Shown here piece after piece: positions 28,752 to 36,859 of a stretch of DNA of 64,000 bases; positions within the stretch are counted from its first letter, which is position 1, and each line of letters begins with the position of its first letter. Location: NCBI GenBank assembly GCA_003719395.1, contig RHMC01000019.1:1-64000 (forward strand), in the 5' to 3' direction. The translations under genes and the position numbers were made by a program. The notes beneath the pieces are model-generated. The model searched no databases. It was given only the letters and a program-made list of their open reading frames with translations, and was not told where the DNA came from. The stretch is from Streptomyces altiplanensis (GTDB taxonomy: Bacteria; Actinomycetota; Actinomycetes; Streptomycetales; Streptomycetaceae).

Positions 28752-29969
28752 CTACGCCTGCTCGGTCTCGACGCGGAAGGCGTCCCGCACGGTCTTGAAG
28801 CGGGTCCGTACGTCCTCGAAGTCGGTGCCCTCGCACACGTACCAGCCGAGCACGTCGTTGGAGCGGGTCGGCGGGGCGAGGACGTCACCGACGCTCTTCC
28901 ACACGTCGGCGTCGAGCACCGCGTCGAGTGCCATCAGTTCGGCGGAGGTGGTGATGGCGGTGATCCGGCCGTACTCGCCGGAGGCCAGGTACTCGGTGCC
29001 GATCTCCGGGCCCAGGCGCGCCGCGGGCCGGTGGTCCGGGTCGAGTTCGAGCCTGCACCACTCGCCCGCGAGGTTGATGCCGCGCCCCGCCTCGATGGCC
29101 GGCACGATCGAGCCGCCGCCCGCCCGGGCGCCCGCCTCGCCGAAGACGACCTCGCCGTCGTCGAGCAGGAAGAACTCGGCGTGCACGACACCGGTGCTCA
29201 GCCCGAAGCCGCGGAGCACCACCGCGTTCAGCTCCAGGATGCGCTGCTCGCGCGGGGACAGGCCGTACTTGCGCGAGATGGTGCCGCCCGGCTCGTCGCG
29301 GTACTCCAGGACGGAGTACGTGTACTGGGAGAGCTGCTCGAAGACGACCTCGCCGCCCTGGAACAGCGAGTCGACGTGGAACTCGGTGCCGCGGACGAAC
29401 TCCTCGACCCGGTACTCGTGCCGGTCGTCGCCCATCTCCTCCCAGACGCGGTCCAGTTCCTCGCGGCTGTCGACCCGGTAGGTGTTGCCGCAGGCCCAGC
29501 CGGCGTACGGCTTGACGACGACCGGGTACCCCACCTCGTCGGCGAACCGGGCGACCGTGGTCACGGTGTCGGGGCGGCAGGAGCGGGCGACCCGCACCCC
29601 GAGCTCCTCGGCCCTGCGGTGCATGACGTTCTTGTCGCGGAAGTTGAGCGCCTGGTCCGGGGTGAGACCGGGGATGCCGTGGTCCCTGCGGCATCGGCTG
29701 GCCGGCAGCACGTCGCCCTCGAAGAGCGGGAAGATCCGCTCGATGCGGTGCTCGGCGACGATCCGGTCCACCACGGCGCGCACGGACGCGGTGTCCTCCA
29801 GATCCGCGTGGTACTGGGGCAGGCCGTCGGCCTCGGGAGCCTGTTCACCGGCGGGCAGCAGCACCACCGTCCGGACGCCGAGATCGGTGGCGGCCGCGAC
29901 GACGCTGCGGAACTGGGCGGCATAGCGGCCTGCGGCGGGCCGGTAGACCACCAGGATGGAACGGTTCAT
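28752..29969 (-). CDS. ATP-grasp amino-acid (dipeptide) ligase
   Basis: A 405-residue carboxylate-amine ligase. VVYRPAAGRYAAQFRSVV starts the N-terminal domain. NFRDKNVMHRRAEELGV, GYPVVVKPYAGWACGNTYRV (ATP-binding Lys), YRVEEFVRGTEFHVDSLF and GVVHAEFFLLDDGEVVFGEA plus GARAGGGSIV (metal-binding Glu/Asn region) are ATP-grasp markers. The family includes L-amino acid ligases such as BacD. It probably joins the cluster's special amino acid to a second residue. ATG 29969 has a GAGGAG site. It reads in frame from the upstream gene only because of an indel there. Confidence 0.88.
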   Translation of the reverse strand: MNRSILVVYRPAAGRYAAQFRSVVAAATDLGVRTVVLLPAGEQAPEADGLPQYHADLEDTASVRAVVDRIVAEHRIERIFPLFEGDVLPASRCRRDHGIPGLTPDQALNFRDKNVMHRRAEELGVRVARSCRPDTVTTVARFADEVGYPVVVKPYAGWACGNTYRVDSREELDRVWEEMGDDRHEYRVEEFVRGTEFHVDSLFQGGEVVFEQLSQYTYSVLEYRDEPGGTISRKYGLSPREQRILELNAVVLRGFGLSTGVVHAEFFLLDDGEVVFGEAGARAGGGSIVPAIEAGRGINLAGEWCRLELDPDHRPAARLGPEIGTEYLASGEYGRITAITTSAELMALDAVLDADVWKSVGDVLAPPTRSNDVLGWYVCEGTDFEDVRTRFKTVRDAFRVETEQA

Positions 29970-30019
29970 GCGGTGCTCCTCATGCGAGTCGTACGAGTCA
30001 CGCGCGTCGACGCGTGCGG

Positions 30020-30791
30020 GGTCAGCGGACCGTCGCGGCCGACGGGGCTCCGAACACCTCTCCCGACGGCGTGGACCGGTCGAGCACCAGAGGGCGCCCC
30101 GCTTCGGCACGAGCCCGGCGAGCGTGTCCGTGAGCCGGCCGAGCGCCCGCTCGACGTCGTCACGGCCGCCCTCGTGCGCCGACTCCACGGTGAGCAGGAT
30201 CCGGCGCCGCCCGGTGCCGGTCTTGACCACGTCTCCCTGCCGCCAGTTCCAGCGCCGCGAGTGCGCGCGCCCCCGGCCGTCGGCGTAGACGACCTCGCCC
30301 GGCTCGGGCTGCTCGGGAGCGTCGGGCGCCCCGAGCGGGAGGTAGGTCTCGGTGCCGTGGGCGAGACGGACGTGCAGCTCGTCCTCGATGCCGCCCACGT
30401 CGCACGAGGCCACCGGGAGGCGGCTGTCCAGGGAGACGGCGTTGCACAGGTCCACGAGGGAGTTGATCCGCGGGAGGCGGTCCCCCTTGGCCACCCTGCG
30501 CAGGACCGACTCGGCGGCGCAGGGGAAGCGGTTGGGGTTCACACCGACGGCGCGGTAGGCGTCCCGCCAGGCGGCGATCGCCGGCAGCGCGGAGACGTCC
30601 GCCTTGGTGAGCCGCTCGGCGTGCAGGCTGTCCTCGGCGGCGGTGAGCTGCGCGGCCACCGCCGGGGCGTCCTCGACGACGTCGATCTCCGGCAGGGCGA
30701 TCAGACCGAGCACATAGCCGGGAACGTGCGCCGACAGCCGGGCGTCGACGGTGACGGTCAGGGTGCGGATGCCGGCGGCGGGGCTGTCCAT
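30020..30791 (-). CDS. B3/B4 tRNA-binding-domain protein (PheT B3/4-like), frame break
   Basis: About 256 residues. PEIDVVEDAPAVAAQLTAAE, AWRDAYRAVGVNPNRFPCAA, ESVLRRVAKGDRLPRINSLV and DLCNAVSLDSRLPVASCDV are the markers of stand-alone B3/B4 proteins related to the editing domain of the phenylalanyl-tRNA synthetase beta chain. Restoring one base near 30097 gives LVLDRSTPSGEVFGAPSAA and a TGA at 30020. Its role may be hydrolysis of mischarged or activated amino-acid analogues, hence self-protection (inference). It is separated by 50 bases from the ATP-grasp gene. Confidence 0.82.
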
Positions 30792-30956
30792 GGGCTGTGA
30801 TCCTTCGTTGGCGTGTCGGTGTCGGTGTCGGTGCCGGTGGTCATGTCCGGTGCGGTGGTCCGCTGATGACGCGACTGACGGTAAGGAGCGGGTGGTCCCC
30901 CGGGTGTGGCCAATTCCGGGGAATTACGAGATGCCGCTTCCGGGGGACCGCTCCGG
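30792..30956 (-). promoter_or_regulatory. 165-base gap splitting the cluster into two units
   Basis: This is the largest gap between the MFS/amidohydrolase unit and the downstream genes. It contains a degenerate hexamer run (GTGTCGGTGTCGGTGTCGGTG, 30812-30832 on the plus strand) and less GC-rich sequence (GGCCAATTCCGGGGAATTACG, with AATTCCGGGGAATT forming an inverted repeat at 30910-30923). It may hold a promoter for the B3/B4 to UbiD genes. No clear -10/-35 pair was identified. Confidence 0.35.
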
Positions 30957-32180
30957 TCAGCCGGCCCTCCCCGCCGGTTCGGGCGCCCCGTGGGCCGGCC
31001 CGGCCGGCTGGGCCGGCGCCTTCACCCGTACGCCGATCAGGGCCGTCACCAGCGCGAGCACCGTGAGACCGGCCCCGTACGGACCCAGCAGGTCCAGGCC
31101 GTCCGCGCCCCCGTGCTCGATGACCAGGCCGCCGGCGAACCCGCCCAGGGAGATCCCCGCGAAGGTGGCCGACGAGTTCAGGGAGAGGAGCAGCGGGCCC
31201 GAGGCCGGTGCGATCGCGAACAGCCGGTGCTGCTGCGGCGGCTGGGTGGCCATCGCGGTGATCCCCCAGGCCGCCATGGCGACGGCCGCGGTGAACAGCC
31301 CGTCCCGGGCCGGCGGCAGCGCCGCCAGGACGACGCCGAGCCCCGCGACGTGCCGAGCAGGACGGGGGTGGACCCCCACCGGTCGGTGGCGCGCCCGCCC
31401 AGCACCGTGCCGGCCACCGCGAGCACCCCGAAGACGAGGAGCAGCAACGCGAGCGTCGTACCGGAGCCGTCGGTCGCCGGGGCGAGCACCGCACCGATGT
31501 AGGTCAGCGCGAGGTAGCCGCCGGTCATGAACAGCAGCGTGGTGAGCACGGCGAACAGCACGCGCGGATCGCGCACCGGGGCCAGTCGCGCCGCGAGCCC
31601 CGGCGCGGCGGGCAGCCGCACCTCGGGCAGTCCGCCGGCGACCGCCGCTGGCGCACAGCGGCGCCGACCCCGGCGAGCAGCCAGAACGTCGAGCGCCAGC
31701 CCAGGTCGGCGGCCAGCCAGGTCCCGAACGGTACCCCCGCGACGGTCGCCGCGGACAGTCCGCCGAGCACGACGGCCATGGCACGCCCGCGCCTCTCCGG
31801 CGGGGACAGCGCGGCCGGCGACGCGGAGGCGGCGGGGATGTAGAGGGCGGCGCCCGCGGCGGTCGCGACCCGGGCGGCGAGCAGTGTCCCGAGGCCCGGT
31901 GCGAGGGCGGACGCCGCGTTGCCGAGTGCGAAGACCACGAGGGAGACCACCAGTACGGTGCGCCGCTCGACCCGGTCCGTGAGCGCGCCGAGCACGGGCG
32001 CGAGGACGGCGTAGGTGAGCGCGAAGACCGTGCTCACCCACCCCACGTCGGCGAGGCCGGCCCCCAGGCCCCGGGCCACCTCCGGCAGCACCCCGGCCAC
32101 CACGAAGGTGTCGGTCCCGACGGCGAAGGCGCCGACGCGAGCACCGGGAGCACGGGCAGTACGGGCCGGGTACGGGCCAT
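30957..32180 (-). CDS. Second MFS transporter, several frame breaks
   Basis: About 405 residues after repair. VGAFAVGTDTFVVAGVLPEV begins the first helices; the loop 2-3 signature is GALTDRVERRTVLVVSLVV, followed by PFGTWLAADLGWRSTFW, as in the AraJ/chloramphenicol-resistance type (DHA1). The C-terminal half appears in other frames (FMTGGYLALTYIGAVLAPA; LFAIAPASGPLLLSLNSSA). Indels lie near 32140, 31650 and 31355. The start overlaps the amidohydrolase stop as TGATG. Either an exporter of the product or an intermediate carrier. Confidence 0.8.
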
Positions 32181-33478
32181 CACGCGGCCCCTGCCGGGAC
32201 CCGGGTCCGGAAGGCGGCCGCGTCGCCCGCGACGGCGGCGACCGCCGAGAAGCACCAGTTCGATCGCTCCCGGGCGGCTGAGCACGGTGATGTCCTGCGC
32301 CGGGTCGCCGTCCGTGACGACCAGGTCGGCGAGCCGGCCCGCCCGGACCGTCCCCGCCTCGTCGCCGCGCCCCGCGAGCCGGGCGCCGTTGGCGGTGGCC
32401 CAGGTCAGCACGGTGGGGGCGGGGATGCCCGCCATGGTCACGTACAGCTCCAGCTCCTTGGCGTACGTGCCGTGCGGGGTCCAGGCGAAGCCGAAGTCGT
32501 CCCCGGCCACGACCGGGATGCCGCGTTCCACCATGAGCGGCAGGATGCGCAGCGTGTTGGCCACCTCGGCCTCGAACTCCAGCGTCTCCAGGTACTCCGG
32601 GGTCTTGCCGTGCTCGGTCCCGGTCGTCAGCAGCATGTGCGGCTGGTACAGGCTCGGCACCACGAAGATGCCCCGCTCGGCGATCGCGTCGAGCGCCGCG
32701 TCGTCGGCGTACGTCGCGTGGTCGATGACGTCGACCCCGGCGGCGATCGCGTTGCGGATGCCCTCCAGGCCGCGCGAGTGCGCCCGTACCCTGGCCCCGT
32801 GCTCGTGGGCCGTGCGCGTGGCGACCACCAGCTCCTCGGCGGTGAAGAGCAGCTCGTGGGAGCGGCCGTTGGGGAAGGTGTCGTCGCCCGACGAGAAGAC
32901 CTTGACGATCTCCGCGCCCTGCGCGATCTCCCCGGCGACGTACTCCGCCATCTCCTCCGGCGTGTCCGCCAGGCGCATCAGGTCCGACGGGATGCGCTTC
33001 CTGACCTCGGGATTGCGGCGCTCGGGGGGCCCGGACACCATCAGGTCGCGGCTGCACGGGGTGATGCGGGGGCCCAGGAGGCGCCCGGAGTCGACGCCCT
33101 GCGCAGCGCCATGTCGATGCCGGCGACCGAACCCGCGCCGACGAAGGCCGTGTAGCCGAGGCCGAGAAGGGCGGTGGTGTTCTCGGCGGCGGCCAGGGTG
33201 ACCTCGGGGACGGAGTACTTGAAGAGCATCTCCCGCCCGTCGAGGATGTTCAGGTACGCGATGTGGGTGTGCCCGAGGGTCATGCCGGGCATCACGGTGC
33301 GCCCGTCGAGGTCGAGTACGTCGACCTCGGGCGAGTGCAGCGGGGCGAGGCCCTCCGGCAGGACCGCCTCGATGCGGTCGCCGTCGAGCAGCACGCTGCG
33401 GCGGGGCAGCGAGGCCCGGCCCAGGCCCTCCTGGACCGTGGCGCGGTGGAGCAGGGTTTTGCGTGGCACGTCGAACAT
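32180..33478 (-). CDS. Metal-dependent amidohydrolase, frame breaks
   Basis: About 432 residues of the imidazolonepropionase/prolidase-like amidohydrolase family. Metal ligands are visible: HTH in TLGHTHIAYL, His in VRAHSRGLEG, His in DVIDHATYADD and Asp in VVAGDDFGFAW. The N-terminal beta-sandwich (VLDLDGRTVMPGM) and the returning C-terminal strand (GRLADLVVTDGDPAQDITVL) are present. Frame breaks lie near 33085 and 32250. After repair it ends AAFRTRVPAGAA with TGA at 32180. It could hydrolyse an amide, a lactam or a cyclic intermediate of the pathway, or degrade the product. Confidence 0.85.
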
Positions 33479-33524
33479 CTCCCGTGTCGGCTGCGTCTGG
33501 TGGTTGTCGCGCGTGGTGGGCCGG

Positions 33525-34196
33525 CTAGCCGGCGGCGCCGGTGCGTTCGGGGTCCTCCCCGTCCTCCGCGCGGCCGAAGAGGGTCCAGATGATCTCCGCG
33601 CCGGGACGCCGGGCCACCCAGCGCAGCCCCTGCGCCCGTACTCCGGGCGCGTTGGTGACCGCGAGCTGCGCGCCGCCCCCGGCGACGACCTCCGCGGCCT
33701 GCTGGGTCGAGGAGACGTCCACCCACGCGACCTCGCGGTCGCGGAGCTCCGGGGGCACCACCTCGGCGTAGATCCGGCGGACCTCCCACATGGCGGCGAC
33801 CACGAGCGGGCCGTCGCCCGGCGCGGGGGAGCGGCGGCCCCCGAACGCGATCCCGTACTCCGGTGTGGCCTGCGGGAAGAACGCCTGCAACCGCAGGTCC
33901 CGGTGCCAGTGGAAGCGGGTGAGTCCCCCGTACGCGCTGGGGACGAGGGCGAACTCGACCTTCCGCCCGACGAGGTGGTCGAGAACGTCGTCGAAGGTGG
34001 CGAACAGCTCGATCGAGAGGCCGTGCTCCGCCGCGAGGAAGCGGGCCGCCAGCTCACTGGAGGTCCCGGCCGGGCCGAGCGTGCCCAGCGTGGTCCCGGG
34101 CCGGGCCGCCCACCGGCGGGCCAGCTCGCTCCACCGCGCGGTGTACTCCTCGGCGAGCGCGCCGGGCAGCGGCGGCGCCACCGCGTCAGCTCTCAT
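33525..34196 (-). CDS. Prephenate dehydratase-like protein without ACT domain, degenerate TRF motif (candidate non-aromatising decarboxylase)
   Basis: About 223 residues. TTLGTLGPAGTSSELAARFL is the prephenate dehydratase N-terminal motif, and VEFALVPSAYGG and GAQLAVTNAPGVRAQGL follow in the usual order. The catalytic TRF triad is replaced by TLF (IIWTLFGRAE), and the protein stops there: no ACT regulatory domain. Prephenate decarboxylases of the BacA type are likewise short, ACT-less relatives that remove CO2 without aromatising the ring. ATG 34196 overlaps the ligase stop; GTG 34202 is an alternative start. Function assigned by family and context, not proven. Confidence 0.78.
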   Translation of the reverse strand: MRADAVAPPLPGALAEEYTARWSELARRWAARPGTTLGTLGPAGTSSELAARFLAAEHGLSIELFATFDDVLDHLVGRKVEFALVPSAYGGLTRFHWHRDLRLQAFFPQATPEYGIAFGGRRSPAPGDGPLVVAAMWEVRRIYAEVVPPELRDREVAWVDVSSTQQAAEVVAGGGAQLAVTNAPGVRAQGLRWVARRPGAEIIWTLFGRAEDGEDPERTGAAG

Positions 34197-35607
34197 AGCC
34201 ACGGTTCGCCGCCATCTTCCGGGCCACCCGGGTCTCGTGGTCGGGCGCGCTGCGCCGGTCCACGATGCGTGCGGCCTTCCAGCTGACGAAGGCGCCCGTG
34301 CTCACGATCGGGTCGAGGCCCTCGCTGAGTTCGACGGCGACGGGCACCCCGAGGGCTTCGGCGGCGCGTGTCCGCACCGTGTCGGCGAGGCTTCCCGGGG
34401 TCTCCACCAGGTCCTTGAGCAGTTCGAGACGCACGGTCAGGCGGTCCTGGCCCGAGGCGTCCCGCTCGATCACGACCTGGTATCCGGCGGACCCCGTGAC
34501 CCCCGTCATGACGGCCGTCTCGATCTGCCCCGCGGTGAACCGCCGGCCGCCGAGTTCGAGCCGGTCCAGGGTGCGCCCGACGATCCGGACGAGGTCACCC
34601 GGCATCTCGCAGCCGCAGTCCGACTCCTCGACGGCCACCGCGTCGCCCGTGCGGTACCGGACGAGCGGTTTCACACCGTCCACCAGCATCGTCACGGTCA
34701 GTTCGCCCTGGCCGCGGGGGCCCTGGGAGACGCCGGACTCCGGGTCCACGACCTCGACGAGGTAGTTGGTCTGGGAGAGGTGCATGCGCTTGTTGCGGCA
34801 GGCCGTCGCGATGACGAAGGCCTCCTGGGACCCGTACAGGATGTTGTAGACGTCCGCGCCCCAGACCGTCTCCAGGTTGTGGGCGAGCGCAGGCGTGCAC
34901 ATCTCGCCCGTGACGAACAGCAGTTTGACGGAGAAGTCCCGGCGCAGGTCGTAGCCGAAGTGCTCGGCGGCCTTGGCCAGGGTGAGGGCGACCCCCGGCG
35001 TGCAGCAGATCACCTCGAGTTCGAGGTCCTTCATCAGCTGCAGGGCCTTCTCGAAGCCGATGACGGGCGAGTACGGCCAGATCTTGGCGTTGAGCGAGCC
35101 GACGTTGCGGGCGATGTCCCCGAGGGTGTCGCCGAAGGAGTGCACCTCGGTCGGGCCCATCAGACCGATACGCGGCGCGTGTCCGCCGAAGTGGTGGCGG
35201 AAGATCGACGCCCAGGACTCGGTGATGTGCGCGTTGCTGGCGGTGATCTCCCGGCCGTCGCGCGGGCAGGGCGTCGCCCGGCCGGTGGTGCCGGTCGTCT
35301 CGTAGAAGAAGAGGGCGTCGGCGAGCGGCCTGCTGAGGACGTCGAGCATTTCCTCCCGCAGATGGGCCTTGGTGGTGTAGGGCAGCGCCGAGAGGTCGTC
35401 CGGCGTGATCGCCGCGAGGTCGACGCCCTTCAAGTGCCGTGCGTAGAAAGGCGATCCGGTGCTGACCTGGTCGAGAACGGTACGCAGCTGGCGGGTGCGC
35501 CAGTCCGCGAGGGCCGTGTCGGTGAGCGTCCGGCCGTAGAAGGCCCGGTGGAGTTCGAGATACCGGGCGGCGAAGTCGGCCGCGGGGCCCTGAGTGGGCA
35601 GCCACAT
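34186..35607 (-). CDS. PaaK-like AMP-forming ligase / adenylate-forming enzyme
   Basis: A 473-residue ANL enzyme closest in style to phenylacetate-CoA ligases. FYETTGTTGRATPCPRD is the nucleotide-binding loop; FVTGEMCTPALAHNLE, YNILYGSQEAF and KPLVRYRTGDAVAVEE (adenylate-binding RTGD) follow, then LDRLELGGRRFTAGQIETAV and a C-terminal domain with STGAFVSWKAARIVDR. Such enzymes activate aryl or arylacetic acids as acyl-AMP or CoA esters. ATG 35607 has AGAGGA upstream. It is the first gene of the downstream block and overlaps the dehydratase-like gene. Confidence 0.88.
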   Translation of the reverse strand: MWLPTQGPAADFAARYLELHRAFYGRTLTDTALADWRTRQLRTVLDQVSTGSPFYARHLKGVDLAAITPDDLSALPYTTKAHLREEMLDVLSRPLADALFFYETTGTTGRATPCPRDGREITASNAHITESWASIFRHHFGGHAPRIGLMGPTEVHSFGDTLGDIARNVGSLNAKIWPYSPVIGFEKALQLMKDLELEVICCTPGVALTLAKAAEHFGYDLRRDFSVKLLFVTGEMCTPALAHNLETVWGADVYNILYGSQEAFVIATACRNKRMHLSQTNYLVEVVDPESGVSQGPRGQGELTVTMLVDGVKPLVRYRTGDAVAVEESDCGCEMPGDLVRIVGRTLDRLELGGRRFTAGQIETAVMTGVTGSAGYQVVIERDASGQDRLTVRLELLKDLVETPGSLADTVRTRAAEALGVPVAVELSEGLDPIVSTGAFVSWKAARIVDRRSAPDHETRVARKMAANRGYES

Positions 35608-36010
35608 GGGTGAGGGGTCCTCTCGTGGTGGAAGCGCGCGTGGGGCGGCGCCGTGCGGGCCGCCGCGCGCGAAGCAGGTGTCTTCGTGACGCGGGTGCGC
35701 GGTCGTGGAGGCGTACGGCCGCCGTGCGCGGCGGTACGGAGGCGTTCGGTTTCCGCCGGTGCCCGGGGCGTTCGGGGCGGCACGGCCCGCGACGGTCGCG
35801 GCGGCCGCGGGGGTCCGGGCTGCCCGCGGCGGGGCGGCGATCAGACCCGGCACGGCGGTGCGGATGCGGTGCGGCGTGGCGCGAGTGCCGGCTCCGGTGG
35901 CAGGGGCGGGGCGTACGGCGCCTTCGGAGGCTTGGTACGCCGGGCACGGGCTGCCGCTCCGGCCGCCGGCCGGGGCGGCGGTGACGGCCCGGCCGGACGC
36001 CGCGCGGCGG
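35608..36010 (-). other. 403-base GC-rich stretch without a confident gene
   Basis: Between the ligase gene and the small ORF. All six frames give only Arg/Pro/Gly-rich low-complexity translations, and no family is recognisable. It may be the leader of the ligase operon; no convincing promoter or terminator was picked out by eye. Confidence 0.4.
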
Positions 36011-36202
36011 TCAGCCGGCGGTGGCTCTTCGCGCCGCGGGGCCGGAAACCCCTGGCCCCGTGGGCGCCGTCGTGGCCCGCCCGGCTTCCCCGGCTTCCCC
36101 GGCCTCTCTGGTCTCCTTGGTCTCCCCGGTCTTCCCGGCGTTCCTGGCGCAGGCGGTCGTCGTGGTCGGCGACACCGCCTCAGCGGTTGCTCGGCCGTTC
36201 AT
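36011..36202 (-). CDS. Small ORF of 63 residues, possible peptide gene
   Basis: It starts MNGRATAEAVSPTTTTACAR with a purine-rich GGGGGGA five bases before the ATG. It has one Cys, a Lys/Glu run (AGKTGETKETREAGEAGEAG) and a Thr/Pro-rich end. It lies inside the minus-strand cluster, 60 bases after the glutaminase gene. The DNA is locally repetitive (GGCTTCCCC/GGTCTCC units on the plus strand), so the ORF could be chance. If real, a small precursor or accessory peptide is possible; nothing identifies it. Confidence 0.3.
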   Translation of the reverse strand: MNGRATAEAVSPTTTTACARNAGKTGETKETREAGEAGEAGRATTAPTGPGVSGPAARRATAG

Positions 36203-36262
36203 GTGATCCCCCCGGATCATTTCCCGTGTTCCCCGTGTCCCCGTTGTTCCCTCGGCCCCCCT

Positions 36263-36859
36263 TCAGCGGGCGGCGCTCCCCAGCGCGCTCACCGCACCCG
36301 CCCCCTCCAGGAAGTTCCCGAAGAGCCGCATCCCGTCCTCCGTCATGATGCTCTCCGGATGGAACTGCACCCCTTCGACGGCGAGCGTCCGGTGCCGGAC
36401 GCCCATCACGTAACCGTCGTCCACGGACGTCGCCGTCACCGCCAGTTCCGCGGGCGGATCGGTGACGATCAGCGAGTGGTAGCGGGTGACGGTCAGCGGC
36501 CGCGCGGCGCCCGTGAACACCCCCTGCCCGTCGTGCTCGACGGGACTGGTCTTGCCGTGCATCAGGTGCTTGGCGACGGCGATCCGCGCCCCGTACGCGA
36601 GGCCGATCGCCTGGTGCCCCAGGCAGACACCGAGCAGCGGCACCCGTCCGGCGAAGGCGTGCACCAGCTCGACGTGCCCGGAGTCCGCCGGGTGCCCGGG
36701 TCCCGGGCCGAGGACCACCGCGTCGGGTGCCGAGTCCACCAGCTGCTCCACCGTGCGGGTGCGCGAGCGGACCACCTCGGTCTCCGCCGAGGTGAGGCAG
36801 GTGAATGGTCGAGTGATGTGGCTGAAACTGTCGTACGCGTCGACGAGCAGGACCTTCAC
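36263..36859 (-). CDS. Anthranilate/aminodeoxychorismate synthase component II (glutamine amidotransferase)
   Basis: A 198-residue class I glutaminase. VLGPGPGHPADSG, nucleophile GVCLGHQAIGLAYG, HGKTSPVEHDGQGVF, TRYHSLIV, and FHPESIMTEDGMRLFGNFL with catalytic His and Glu. It supplies NH3 to component I. The GTG start overlaps the component I stop (GTGA), so the pair is translationally coupled. TrpG and PabA cannot be told apart by sequence alone; the cluster context argues for a dedicated paralogue. Confidence 0.92.
   Translation of the reverse strand: MKVLLVDAYDSFSHITRPFTCLTSAETEVVRSRTRTVEQLVDSAPDAVVLGPGPGHPADSGHVELVHAFAGRVPLLGVCLGHQAIGLAYGARIAVAKHLMHGKTSPVEHDGQGVFTGAARPLTVTRYHSLIVTDPPAELAVTATSVDDGYVMGVRHRTLAVEGVQFHPESIMTEDGMRLFGNFLEGAGAVSALGSAAR

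Noticed and set aside
28752..30791. A 679-residue fusion of the B3/B4 domain and the ATP-grasp ligase.
   Set aside because: The in-frame join depends on one missing base near 30097. Restoring it gives a natural end (stop at 30020), and the ATP-grasp gene has its own GAGGAG start at 29969.
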